DNA of 32,408 nt from Rhodospirillales bacterium (GCA_003165295.1 PLTC01000049.1:1-32408); one strand, 5' to 3'; positions 23,824 through 31,975 are shown, counted from the stretch's first letter. A program made the numbers and translations. Notes: generated by a model from the letters alone, not told the origin.

Positions 23824-24696
23824 ATGATAGCAACCATCGGCATTGTCGGTGCCGGCCAGATGGGCACCGGCATCTCCCAGGTGGCGGCCCTGGCCGGCTA
23901 TCAGGTCAAGCTGCTTGACCTGAACGAGGCCGTGCTGGCGGCCGGCCTCGACCGCATTCGGGCCAGCCTGGATCGCCAGATCGCCAAGGGCAGGATCACG
24001 CCCGAGGATCGCGACCAGGCGCTGGCCCGGATCGTCACCGGCACCGACTACCCGCTTTTCGGCGATTGCGATCTGGCCATCGAGGCGGTGGCCGAGAACG
24101 AGGCGATCAAGCGCGAGGTCCTCAAGCGCCTCAGCGCCCACCTCAAGCCTTCGGCCCTGATCGCCACCAACACCTCGTCGATTTCCGTCACCCGGTTGGC
24201 CGCGGTGACCGACCGGCCCCAGAAGTGCGTGGGCATGCACTTCATGAACCCGGTGCCGGTGATGGAACTGGTGGAAATCATCCGCGGCATTGCCACCGAC
24301 GAGGACACGTTCCGCCAGGCCCGGGACGTGGTGGCCAAGCTTGGCAAGATCGCGGCCGTGGCCGAAGACTTCCCGGCCTTCATCGTCAACCGCATCCTGC
24401 TGCCGATGATCAACGAGGCGGTTTACACCCTTTACGAAGGGGTCGGTACGGTCAGCGCCATTGATCTCGCCCTGCGGCTGGGCGCCCATCACCCGATGGG
24501 GCCGTTGCAACTGGCCGACTTCATCGGCCTCGATACCGTATTGTCGGTCATGCAGGTGCTGTACGAGGGTCTGGCCGACAGCAAGTACCGGCCCTGCCCG
24601 CTGCTGGTCAAGTATGTCGAGGCCGGCTGGCTCGGCCGGAAAGCCGGCCGCGGCTTCTACGACTATTCCCAGACACCGCCGGTGCCCAGCCGGTAA
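23824..24696 (+). CDS. hbd: 3-hydroxybutyryl-CoA dehydrogenase
   Basis: A 290-residue NAD-binding dehydrogenase of the 3-hydroxyacyl-CoA family. The N-terminal Rossmann motif is IGIVGAGQMGTGISQVAALAG. Further motifs are LAIEAVAENEAIKREVLKRL, SALIATNTSSISVTRLA, the catalytic His in CVGMHFMNPVPVMELVEII, and DFPAFIVNRILLPMINEAV. The C-terminal domain carries GAHHPMGPLQLADFIGLDT and GRKAGRGFYDYS. Length is standard for single-function enzymes. It interconverts acetoacetyl-CoA and 3-hydroxybutyryl-CoA, in fatty acid oxidation or polyhydroxybutyrate and ethylmalonyl-type metabolism. ATG 23824 has GGGAGAGGGAAGG before it. Location behind etfBA fits electron flow from beta-oxidation. Confidence 0.95.
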   Translation: MIATIGIVGAGQMGTGISQVAALAGYQVKLLDLNEAVLAAGLDRIRASLDRQIAKGRITPEDRDQALARIVTGTDYPLFGDCDLAIEAVAENEAIKREVLKRLSAHLKPSALIATNTSSISVTRLAAVTDRPQKCVGMHFMNPVPVMELVEIIRGIATDEDTFRQARDVVAKLGKIAAVAEDFPAFIVNRILLPMINEAVYTLYEGVGTVSAIDLALRLGAHHPMGPLQLADFIGLDTVLSVMQVLYEGLADSKYRPCPLLVKYVEAGWLGRKAGRGFYDYSQTPPVPSR

Positions 24697-24716
24697 GCCG
24701 GCCATCGTCCCTGCCC

Positions 24717-24754
24717 TGTCGGGTATCGGACAGGATTGCGTCCGACACCCGACA
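24717..24754 (+). promoter_or_regulatory. Paired NifA-type upstream activator sites (inverted repeat)
   Basis: TGT-N10-ACA is exact at 24717-24732, and a one-mismatch copy, CGT-N10-ACA, is at 24739-24754. The two are 22 bases apart, two helical turns. Together they form an inverted repeat (TGTCGGGT and ACCCGACA, with TCGGAC and GTCCGA inside). They lie about 75-100 bases upstream of a -24/-12 promoter, the usual placement for NifA. The same dyad could instead be an hbd terminator hairpin, but no T-run follows. Confidence 0.6.
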
Positions 24755-24814
24755 ATCCACCCGCCGTCACGGCACCGGACGCGCCGGGGTCTGCCCAAGC
24801 CCGTGGTCCCGGTC

Positions 24815-24830
24815 TGGCATCGCGTTTGCT
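24815..24830 (+). promoter_or_regulatory. Sigma-54 (-24/-12) promoter for the ferredoxin gene
   Basis: TGGCAT-N5-TTGCT matches the RpoN consensus TGGCAC-N5-TTGCA/T at nearly every informative position, with the required GG and GC dinucleotides ten bases apart. Transcription would start near 24842, about 70 bases before the ferredoxin ATG. Together with the NifA-like sites upstream, it suggests expression under nitrogen-fixing conditions. Confidence 0.7.
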
Positions 24831-24912
24831 TGGCACCGGCCGGGGAACAGCACCGCACCGGTTGCCGGTGGGGTGGTTTGGCGTCTTCGCAACCGATTCT
24901 GGAGGGGCCTCC

Positions 24913-25308
24913 ATGGCCAACATTACGTTTACCGGCCTGAACATGGGGAAAGACATCACGGTGTACGGCACCGCCGGCGATACCGGCACGCTGCTGGCGC
25001 TCGCCAAGAAGCATAACATCCCGATTCCGTTCCAATGTCAGGACGGCAATTGCGGCTCGTGTCTGGTCAAGATCACCTATCTCGACGACAAGCGGCCGCT
25101 CGCCATCGCCCTCACCGAAAAGGAAAAGCTGACCCTCAGCGTCAACGGCAAGCTCACCCGGGAGCGTCTGGAACAAGCCGAGGTCAACGACGTGCCGCCG
25201 CCCTACCGGCTGGCCTGCCAGTACATCGTGCGCGACGAAAACATTCTGGTGGAATTCACCGGAGAGCCCGGCGTTGAAGTCGATCTGCGCCGACCGGCCA
25301 AAAAGTAA
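24913..25308 (+). CDS. 2Fe-2S ferredoxin, nif-associated type
   Basis: A 131-residue ferredoxin with the plant/mitochondrial-type cysteine pattern: FQCQDGNCGSCLVKITYL gives C-x4-C-x2-C, and the fourth Cys is in YRLACQYIVRDENILVEF. The start MANITFTGLNMGKDITVYG, the central ALAKKHNIPIPF and IALTEKEKL, and EVNDVPPPYRL resemble the FdxD-like ferredoxins found with nif genes in diazotrophic alphaproteobacteria (from memory). It probably donates or carries electrons for nitrogenase or its assembly in the cytoplasm. ATG 24913 has GGAGGGG upstream. Its own sigma-54 promoter separates it from the etf-hbd operon. Confidence 0.88.
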   Translation: MANITFTGLNMGKDITVYGTAGDTGTLLALAKKHNIPIPFQCQDGNCGSCLVKITYLDDKRPLAIALTEKEKLTLSVNGKLTRERLEQAEVNDVPPPYRLACQYIVRDENILVEFTGEPGVEVDLRRPAKK

Positions 25309-25336
25309 ACCTCTCCACAACCAAGACACGTTTTTT

Positions 25337-25400
25337 CTGGGGGAGCGCCGCTCCCCCAGACCCTCCGGCCAAGGGCCGGCGGCACTGCGGAAACCCGAAC
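25337..25400 (+). repeat. Dispersed intergenic repeat family A, copy 2
   Basis: It begins with a near-perfect palindrome (ctgggggagcg and cgctcccccag, 25337-25359), preceded by six T. It continues gaccctcc, ccaagggccggcggcactg and cggaaacccg. The same block order occurs inverted at 1841-1920. It lies 28 bases after the ferredoxin stop and may act as a transcript-end hairpin. Confidence 0.65.
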
Positions 25401-25483
25401 ATTTATTTCCGGCCAGCAGCCTCGTTGCGCACAGAGTGACCATCGGTTAGGGTGGTGGCAATTCTCGCAGCCCGGGTTTTGCC

Positions 25484-25963
25484 ATGCCGCTCCTTCGCCC
25501 CGTCTCTTCGCTCCTGCCGGCCGCACTGATGGTCCTGCTTGCGGCCTGTCCGGCGGCGGCGCAGGCGCCGCGCAGCCCACCGGTGTTCGACCAGTTTGCC
25601 TCGCCGTTTACCGAAGGCGAAACCGGGGGCATCGGCTGCGCCGTGGCGACCGCCGCCGCCGGGGCCGGCATCGTGGCGGCCATGGGCGGCCCGGCGGCCG
25701 TAGGAGCGGCGCTGCACAGCGTCCTCACGCCCCGCGCGGTGCTCGAGGCGGCGGCGGCCAGTGCCTTTGTCGCATCCAGCGCCTGCTATGTCGGTCAGGC
25801 CCTGGCGCCCGTGGTCATGCTTGGCTGGTTAACCGTACTGGACAGCCTGAACGGCCCGCTGCCGCCCCTGCCCGCCGGTCCGGCCCCGGGCAGTCACGCG
25901 GCCGCGGTTTCCGCCGACCCCGCCGATGACGGGCAGGAGGACGACACGGTCCTCCTGCCCTGA
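25484..25963 (+). CDS. Small exported Ala/Gly-rich membrane protein
   Basis: A 159-residue protein with a signal peptide (LLPAALMVLLAACPAAAQA, cleavage before APR). The mature part has two hydrophobic segments rich in Gly and Ala (GGIGCAVATAAAGAGIVAAM and VLEAAAASAFVASSACYVG) and two Cys. It ends in a Pro-rich then acidic tail (DPADDGQEDDTVLLP). The plan (signal peptide, two small-residue helices, Cys) parallels the protein at 14439, though the sequences are not clearly homologous. The Shine-Dalgarno sequence is weak. It converges with the next gene with 16 bases between ends. No family recognised. Confidence 0.65.
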   Translation: MPLLRPVSSLLPAALMVLLAACPAAAQAPRSPPVFDQFASPFTEGETGGIGCAVATAAAGAGIVAAMGGPAAVGAALHSVLTPRAVLEAAAASAFVASSACYVGQALAPVVMLGWLTVLDSLNGPLPPLPAGPAPGSHAAAVSADPADDGQEDDTVLLP

Positions 25964-25979
25964 CCGACGGTTCCGGTTT

Positions 25980-26393
25980 TTACGGCGCCCGCGGTGGTGG
26001 CGCTGCGGCCACCCGGCCCGGCGTGCCTTCCCGCTCGTTCTGCGCCTCGCGGTTGGGCTGGGGCCGTGGTTCGACCAGCACCCCGCCGCGCTCCGCGGCC
26101 CGCTGGCGTAACGTTGTCAACAGATCCGCACGAATCTGGGCCCGCGCCTGATCCGTGGCGGCGGCGCGTATGGCTTGGCGATAGGCTTGGCGCTCGGCCG
26201 GCGTTATCAGGTCCCGCGGACGCAGCGCCGGCCGCTCCGCGGCCGGCCTGATCGGCGCAACCGCCACCGCTGGCGCCTGGGTGACGGCAGGCGCCGGCGC
26301 CTGCTGCGCCACCGCCGGCCCCGAAACCGCCGTCCAGACTCCAAAGGCCGTCCCCAGAGTGATCACGCGGCAAAATGTCTTCAACTGCTGCAT
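25980..26393 (-). CDS. Small exported helical protein with TPAERQAYRQ motif
   Basis: A 137-residue protein with a signal peptide (FCRVITLGTAFGVWTAVSGP, then AVAQQAPA). After an Ala/Pro-rich spacer it has a helical block: LITPAERQAYRQAIRAAAT then DQARAQIRADLLTTLRQRAA. This is similar to the LTxxERxxYRxxMRxAKTxxERxxIR pattern I recall from many small proteobacterial periplasmic proteins of unknown function. The tail is Pro/Arg-rich and low in complexity. AGGGAGAG precedes ATG 26393. It is probably periplasmic; role unknown. Confidence 0.7.
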   Translation of the reverse strand: MQQLKTFCRVITLGTAFGVWTAVSGPAVAQQAPAPAVTQAPAVAVAPIRPAAERPALRPRDLITPAERQAYRQAIRAAATDQARAQIRADLLTTLRQRAAERGGVLVEPRPQPNREAQNEREGTPGRVAAAPPPRAP

Positions 26394-27074
26394 GCTGCTC
26401 TCCCTGACCTGTCTTGATCTTCACTTCGCTGACGCGGGCTCTGAAACGGTCCGCCCGGCCCCCCTGGCGGAGGCGGATCCCGATTTCAAAACCGCGTGCA
26501 GTATGACGATGGGGTGCCGGGCAAAGCCAGCACAATCCTGAGATCTGCACGCTCCGCAACGCAGGAGCAGCCGCGCCGACCGGCGGGGACTTCGTCATGG
26601 CCGCGCGAAGGACGGACGATGGCGTGGGCGGGTTGTTCGCCGGGCCGAAGGCGTCACCGGAAGCCTTGTGATCGCCGCCGCCAACGGTTTCGCCCGGTTT
26701 CACCATAAATAAAGCGCGGTCTTTTTTTGTAGATCCGACGAATTTCCTGGACAATTGCCCTGGTTTGTTTTATGTTAAACGGTTATTTTGTTGTGTGACA
26801 AGCCTTTTGGTGGCAATTGACCGGCCAGAACTGGAGAGCCGGGAGGTCGCCGCAGAGGCTTTTTTTTCAGGAGGTCGGAACCAGACGACCCTTTGTGATC
26901 GCAGCACGACGAAGGCGGCCGGCAGCAGTGTTGCTGGCTGACCGGAACGTGGCTGACCGGAATGCCGGAACCCTCGTCAGCGTCTCCGCAACAGGGATGG
27001 GAACGCCGTCGGGTTGTCCCGAAGTCGGCCTGTCGGCAGGCTGGAGGCCCGGAAGTGAAGGATAAGGAGTGGCG
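26394..27074. other. Intergenic region upstream of the desaturase, AT-rich in the middle
   Basis: About 680 bases. No reading frame here has a recognisable domain or a good ribosome-binding site. Around 26700-26815 the sequence turns AT-rich and holds the candidate promoter at 26748-26776. A near-duplicate of ggctgaccggaa occurs around 26937-26962. The long leader between promoter and desaturase (about 290 bases) could hold a regulatory RNA element, but I saw no known riboswitch. Confidence 0.45.
26748..26776 (+). promoter_or_regulatory. Candidate sigma-70 promoter upstream of the desaturase
   Basis: TGGACA at 26748-26753 and TATGTT at 26771-26776 are spaced by exactly 17 bases in a locally AT-rich segment. 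Transcription would start near 26783, giving a long leader of about 290 bases. Confidence 0.45.
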
Positions 27075-28109
27075 ATGTCTGCCGCAAACATGAAGCCGAC
27101 CGCCGGGATGACACCGGCGGAGCCTGGATCTGTCCATCCCCCGCCGGCCAAGGCCGAAATCCGAAGGAGCCTCGGCCAGATCGCGGTCACGGTGCCGCTC
27201 TATCTCGGCCTTTGGACCTGCATGTATTTCAGCCTGACCGTCAGCTACGCGCTCACGCTCGCGCTGGCAATTCCGGCGGCCGGACTGGTGGTGCGCATTT
27301 TCATCTTCCAGCACGATTGCGGCCATGGCTCGTTCTTTCGCGACCGCTGGGCCAACGATCTGCTCGGCCGGGTGTGCAGCCTGTTCACGCTGACACCCTA
27401 CGCCATCTGGCGGCACCAGCATGCGCAGCATCACGCCAACTGGAACAATCTGGACCGCCGGCAAAGCGGGCTCGACATCTATTCCACCTGCCTGACCATC
27501 GCCGAGTACCAGCGGCTGCGACCGGCCCGCCGCCTGGTCTACCGGCTCAGCCAGCATCCGGTCGTCGCCCTGCTGATCCTGCCGCCACTGATCTTCTTCT
27601 TCCTCTATCGCGTTCCCTTCGACACCCCGCCCAGGTGGAAGAAGGAGCGCCGGGGCGTCCATCTGACCAACCTCGCCCTGGTTGCGGCCTATGGCTCGCT
27701 CGGGCTGCTGATCGGTTTTTGGCAGGTGCTGCTGATTCAGGTGCCGGTTTCGTCGCTGGCGGCGATCGTCGGCGTCTGGCTGTTCTCGGTCCAGCACAAG
27801 TTCGAAAACACGTTGTGGCTGCATGGCCCCGAGTGGAACGCCACCGACGCCGCGCTGCGCGGCAGCTCTTATCTCCGGCTGCCCCGCGTGCTGCAATGGT
27901 TCACCGGTAATATCGGCTTCCATCATGTCCATCATTTCGATCCGCGCATCCCGAACTACCACTTGCAGGAACAACACAACCGAACCCCGGCCTTTCAACA
28001 GGCGCCCATGCTCAGCCTGTGGGCTGCCCTGAGGGCCTACCGCTACTGCTTGTGGGATGAGGGGCAACGAAAGATGGTGCCGATCCCCAAGGGCGCCGTG
28101 CCGGCCTGA
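27075..28109 (+). CDS. Membrane fatty acid desaturase
   Basis: A 344-residue integral membrane di-iron desaturase. The three histidine boxes are present: HDCGHGSFF at 80-88, HQHAQHHANW from 114 and NIGFHHVHHFDPRIPNY near 280. Hydrophobic stretches lie at about 36-76, 155-180 and 205-240. SVQHKFENTLW before the last box is typical of this bacterial group. It introduces a double bond into acyl chains of membrane lipids with O2 and reduced electron carriers, or could be a related hydroxylase. ATG 27075 follows AAGGAG closely; an in-frame GTG at 27069 is possible. It is followed 124 bases later by the PEPC-family gene. Confidence 0.92.
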   Translation: MSAANMKPTAGMTPAEPGSVHPPPAKAEIRRSLGQIAVTVPLYLGLWTCMYFSLTVSYALTLALAIPAAGLVVRIFIFQHDCGHGSFFRDRWANDLLGRVCSLFTLTPYAIWRHQHAQHHANWNNLDRRQSGLDIYSTCLTIAEYQRLRPARRLVYRLSQHPVVALLILPPLIFFFLYRVPFDTPPRWKKERRGVHLTNLALVAAYGSLGLLIGFWQVLLIQVPVSSLAAIVGVWLFSVQHKFENTLWLHGPEWNATDAALRGSSYLRLPRVLQWFTGNIGFHHVHHFDPRIPNYHLQEQHNRTPAFQQAPMLSLWAALRAYRYCLWDEGQRKMVPIPKGAVPA

Positions 28110-28233
28110 ACCGGAACCGCACCCTGGCCGATGGCGGTGTGTCGGGGCGTCGTCTCCTCTGATATTTCGACGCGAATTGTGGCAGAAAGGAGCATTCTCG
28201 AGCCCTTCGCCGCCGTTCCAGGAGAGACGCGCC

Positions 28234-31200
28234 ATGACCGCCGCCGACGACCTTTCCCCGGCCAGCCCGCCTGCCTCACCGCGGCCGGGATTTGCCTCGC
28301 CCTGCCTGCCCGACGGCGCCGCCTGTTTCCCGCCCGACCCTGCGGTGGACGTGGCGGCGCTGATCGCCGAGCTGACCGCCGAGTTGCAGCGGCTCTCGGC
28401 CACCACCCGCGACGACCCCGTGAGCAGCCCGGTGCTGCTGTTGGGGCTCGGGCTGGCGCGCCGACTGGCCAAGGGCAGCATCGGCCCGTCGGCACTGGAA
28501 CAGATGGTCCAGCACCTGACCGCCGATGGCTTCCTCGACCGGTCGGCCCGCCTCGGCCGCATGCTGGGGGAAACCGACCCCGCCGCCAATACCGCCCGGC
28601 TCGCGGCGCTGTTCGAGACCCAGGCGCGGTCGGCCGACGGCGCGCTGCTGCCGTTCGAGGCGTTTCGCCCGAGGGTCGAACGGGAGTTGTTCGGCATCGT
28701 CATTACCGCCCACCCCACCTTTGCCCTGACCACCGGCCTGATGCGCGACCTGGGGGCACTGGCCGCCGGGTACGGGCCGGACGGACGGCCGCTGACCGCC
28801 GAGGCCCGCGCGCTGCTGATCGAACGCGCCGCCCGCACCGAGCATCGCCCCGACGCCGACCTGTCGCTGAACCGCGAGCACGCCCTGTCGGTGGAGGCCA
28901 TCGGCAACATCGAAACCGCGCTGCGCAACGCCTACGATATCCTGTTCGGTGTCGCCCAGCGGCTCTACCCCGAACGCTGGCAGGAACTCCGGCCCCGGCT
29001 GCTGACGGTGGCCACCTGGGTCGGCTACGATCTGGACGGCCGCTCCGACATCCGCTGGACCGACATGCTGCACAAGCGGTTCAAAATCCAGGCGGTACAG
29101 CTTGACCGCTATCTGGTTTCGGTGCGGGCGCTGTGCCGCGAGGTCGGGGTTGAGGGGCCGCTGGCCAGGGCGTTGCGCGACACGCTGGAATTGATGGAAA
29201 GCCGGATCGCGCTGGCCGCGGCCCAGATCGTCGATGAAATCGCGGTGTTCGCCACGGTGGGCACCGACAGCGACTCCCGGGAGCGTATCCGCCGCATCTC
29301 TCACCGCATGTTCCAGAATCAGGCGTTGCGGCTGTCCCAGGCCGACACCCTGATCGCCATGGTCGACCGCGCCCTCGACCGGCTGGCCGAAGCGGCGGGG
29401 GTCGAGCCGGCCGCGGCAGCGGCGATGGCCAGGGGCCTTGCGGTGCTGCGCACCGAACTGGCCAATCACGGGCTGGGTCTGGCCCACACCCATGTCCGCA
29501 TCAACGCCACCCAGGTCCACAACGCCATCCGCAAGGCGGTGGGCGTCGCCGCCGACCCCAACGACCCGCGCCACCGGCAGTCCTACCTCAACCGGATCAG
29601 CGAGTTGCTCGATGACTGCCGGCCGGTGGGGATCAATTTCGGTTCGCTGCTCGGGGAACGGACCTCGGTCAAGCAACTGTTCATGGTGGTCGCCCAGATG
29701 CTGAAGTACAGCGACCACACGGTGCCGATCCGCTTTCTGATCGCCGAATGCGAAAGCGCCTTCACGGTGCTGACCGCGCTGTATTTCGCCAAGCTGTTCG
29801 GGGTCGAACGTCACGTCGACATCTCGCCGCTGTTCGAAACCGAAAAGGCCCTGAAGGGCGGCAGCCGGGTGATCGACCAGTTGCTGGAGAACCGGCACTA
29901 CCGGAGCTATATCGAGGCCCGCGGCCGGCTTTCGGTGCAGACCGGCTATTCCGACGCCGGCCGCTACCTGGGCCAGACCGCCGCCGCCGCCTCCATCGAA
30001 AGGCTGCGGCTGCGCCTGGTCCGGGTCATGACCAAACACCAGTTGAAAAACGTCGAACTGGTGATCTTCGACACCCATGGCGAATCCATCGGCCGTGGCG
30101 CCCATCCGGCCGGCCTCAAGGAACGTCTGGCCTATATCGACCCACCCGCCACCCGCAGGGTGATGGCCGAGGCCGGCATCGCCTTCAAGCAGGAGGTGAG
30201 CTTTCAGGGCGGCGACGGCTATCTGTACTTCATCAATCCCACCGGCGCCTTCGCGGTGGTGACGCGGGTACTTGAACATGCCTTTCAGCCGATTCCGACC
30301 GAAAGCGACCCGTTTTACGACGAGAACACCTACATCCGGGAATTCTTCACCACGGTCAAGGAATTCCAAGTCGACCTGATGCGCGACGCCAATTACGGGG
30401 TTCTGCTCAGCACCTTCGGCTCCAGCCTGCTGTTCCCGTCGGGCAGCCGCGATTCACGGCGTCAGCACGAAGACGCCAGCGAGGTCGACACCGCCCAGGC
30501 CAGCCAGATCCGGGCCATCCCGCACAACGCCGCGCTGATGCAACTGGGCCTGCTGGCCAACAGCGTCGGCGGCGTCGGCGCCGCCATCGCCAAGGACCCC
30601 GAGCGGTTCCGCGCCCTCTACCGCCGTTCGGAGCGCTTCCGGCTGCTGCTCGGGATCGCCGAGTACGGCGCGGCGGTCAGCGACGCCCGGGTCATGCAGG
30701 GTTACATCACGCTCCACGATCCCGGCTTCTGGATCGCCCGGGCCGGCGCCCGCGGCGACCCCGAAGCCACCGCCCGCCGCCTGGAGCCGGTGTTACGCCT
30801 CGCCGACACCCTGGAGCCCAGCAGCCTGCACGAGCGCCAGACCCGGGTGCTGCGCAAACTGCAACGGGACCTGACGGTCCTGCGCGACGGCCTCGCCACC
30901 TTGCGCGCCGAGGGCGGGGTCCCGGCGGGCTGTGACGCCCTGGTCACGGAGTCTAACCGGATTGCCCTCAGCCTGCTCCACGCCATCCGGCTGGCCCTGA
31001 TCCAGGAGTTGTTCCTGCTGACCATGAAGGTCCCGGACTTCTCCAGCCGGCATAATGTCACGCTGAAACTGCTGGTTTCGAAACTGCTGCATCTGGACGT
31101 GCTGCCGGCGCTTTCGGCCCTTGAGGAGATTTTCCCGCGGACCGAGCCGCCCTCCTGCGCCGAGGACTTTGGCGAGCCGGCCGACTATCGTTCCGACGAC

Positions 31201-31314
31201 AGCCAGAGCTATCAGTTCGAAAACGACCGCATCTTCCATCCCATGCGCGGCCTGTTCACGCTGGTCCGGCGCATTTCCACCGCAATCGGCCACCGGGTGG
31301 GCTTCTTCGGCTGA
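28234..31314 (+). CDS. ppc: Phosphoenolpyruvate carboxylase family protein, divergent active site
   Basis: A 1026-residue protein, longer than E. coli Ppc (883). Family landmarks are visible: TAHPT with His160, HVRINATQVHNAI (the Arg of the canonical IRQES segment), TGYSDAGRYLG at 570-579, FDTHGESIGRG at 612-622 and IRAIPHNAALMQ. Compared with E. coli (numbering from memory), Lys546 is Arg577, the HGRGGS loop is shortened so that Arg581 is lost, and the invariant C-terminal NTG is missing (the protein ends HRVGFFG). It may be the divergent form found in some alphaproteobacteria that still makes oxaloacetate from PEP and bicarbonate, or it may have changed function. AGGAGAG precedes ATG 28234; N-terminal 35 residues are low complexity. 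Confidence 0.8.
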   Translation: MTAADDLSPASPPASPRPGFASPCLPDGAACFPPDPAVDVAALIAELTAELQRLSATTRDDPVSSPVLLLGLGLARRLAKGSIGPSALEQMVQHLTADGFLDRSARLGRMLGETDPAANTARLAALFETQARSADGALLPFEAFRPRVERELFGIVITAHPTFALTTGLMRDLGALAAGYGPDGRPLTAEARALLIERAARTEHRPDADLSLNREHALSVEAIGNIETALRNAYDILFGVAQRLYPERWQELRPRLLTVATWVGYDLDGRSDIRWTDMLHKRFKIQAVQLDRYLVSVRALCREVGVEGPLARALRDTLELMESRIALAAAQIVDEIAVFATVGTDSDSRERIRRISHRMFQNQALRLSQADTLIAMVDRALDRLAEAAGVEPAAAAAMARGLAVLRTELANHGLGLAHTHVRINATQVHNAIRKAVGVAADPNDPRHRQSYLNRISELLDDCRPVGINFGSLLGERTSVKQLFMVVAQMLKYSDHTVPIRFLIAECESAFTVLTALYFAKLFGVERHVDISPLFETEKALKGGSRVIDQLLENRHYRSYIEARGRLSVQTGYSDAGRYLGQTAAAASIERLRLRLVRVMTKHQLKNVELVIFDTHGESIGRGAHPAGLKERLAYIDPPATRRVMAEAGIAFKQEVSFQGGDGYLYFINPTGAFAVVTRVLEHAFQPIPTESDPFYDENTYIREFFTTVKEFQVDLMRDANYGVLLSTFGSSLLFPSGSRDSRRQHEDASEVDTAQASQIRAIPHNAALMQLGLLANSVGGVGAAIAKDPERFRALYRRSERFRLLLGIAEYGAAVSDARVMQGYITLHDPGFWIARAGARGDPEATARRLEPVLRLADTLEPSSLHERQTRVLRKLQRDLTVLRDGLATLRAEGGVPAGCDALVTESNRIALSLLHAIRLALIQELFLLTMKVPDFSSRHNVTLKLLVSKLLHLDVLPALSALEEIFPRTEPPSCAEDFGEPADYRSDDSQSYQFENDRIFHPMRGLFTLVRRISTAIGHRVGFFG

Positions 31315-31321
31315 GGCTGCC

Positions 31322-31354
31322 GCCGGGGTCGCGACATGATGTCGCGACCCCGGC
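31322..31354 (+). terminator. Strong 15-bp hairpin after the PEPC-family gene
   Basis: GCCGGGGTCGCGACA and TGTCGCGACCCCGGC pair perfectly around a 3-base loop (TGA), eight bases after the stop codon. No T-run follows, so it is probably a transcript-end or mRNA-stabilising hairpin, not a textbook intrinsic terminator. Confidence 0.6.
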
Positions 31355-31476
31355 CGGTGGTTGCCCGGGTCGAGCCTCCACCGACCGGACGATAATGAAA
31401 ATTCACGGTTTTTTCTGGCATGATGGCGACCGTGGTCGAGTAGGATCGGCCTTCGGCCGGAAAGGAAAAGTCGGCA

Positions 31477-31929
31477 ATGAGCCAGAAGACGCGGCGTGGC
31501 ACGCCCAACGAATCGATGCCCGAATTCGATCAGGCCCCGGTGCTGCGGGTTCGCGCCATGCCCGCCGATACCAACCCGGCGGGAGACGTCTTCGGCGGCT
31601 GGGTGCTGGCACAGATGGATGCGGCGGGGGCCATGACCGCGGCCCGACGCTCCCAGGGCCGGGTGGTCACGGTTGGCATCGAGGCCATGACCTTCCATAA
31701 GCCGGTACTGGTCGGGGACGAACTCAACTGCTACGCCCGGGTGATCCGGGTCGGCCGCAGTTCCATTGCGGTGGCCATCGATACCTGGGTGCGCCGCTAC
31801 CTGACCGACGAGCCTTACCGGGTCACCGAGGGCGTGTTTACCTTCGTCGCCATCGACAGCCAGCGCCGCCCCCGTCCCTCCGATACCTGGGGCTGGCAGA
31901 CCGACGATGAGCACGGCGACTGGACCTGA
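31477..31929 (+). CDS. Acyl-CoA thioesterase, hotdog fold (YciA-like)
   Basis: A 150-residue hotdog-fold thioesterase. The signature NPAGDVFGGWVLAQMDAAGAM carries the catalytic Asp and the central helix. It is followed by VVTVGIEAMTFHKPVLVGDE and CYARVIRVGRSSIAVAIDTWV, then VTEGVFTFVAID, as in YciA/BACH-type enzymes, which release free CoA from a range of acyl-CoAs. The C-terminal tail is acidic and Trp-containing. GGAAAGGA precedes ATG 31477. It sits downstream of the desaturase and PEPC-family genes on the same strand, but a strong hairpin and about 160 bases separate it from the latter. Confidence 0.93.
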   Translation: MSQKTRRGTPNESMPEFDQAPVLRVRAMPADTNPAGDVFGGWVLAQMDAAGAMTAARRSQGRVVTVGIEAMTFHKPVLVGDELNCYARVIRVGRSSIAVAIDTWVRRYLTDEPYRVTEGVFTFVAIDSQRRPRPSDTWGWQTDDEHGDWT

Positions 31930-31975
31930 CCCGTCCCCCCCTCTCCCCCCGTGTCACTTTCTCTCGCCGCCGACC

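Noticed and set aside
24717-24754. Intrinsic terminator after hbd
   Set aside because: The dyad has no T-run, while its half-sites match NifA sites with two-turn spacing upstream of a sigma-54 promoter; a dual role is not excluded.
23716-25443. A 575-codon minus-strand open frame
   Set aside because: Antisense to hbd and the ferredoxin gene, both with complete motifs.
26775-28928. A 717-codon minus-strand open frame spanning the desaturase
   Set aside because: Antisense to a gene with all three histidine boxes; Ser/Arg-rich translation typical of a shadow frame.
28276-30369. A 697-codon minus-strand open frame
   Set aside because: Antisense to the PEPC-family gene; no domain recognisable.
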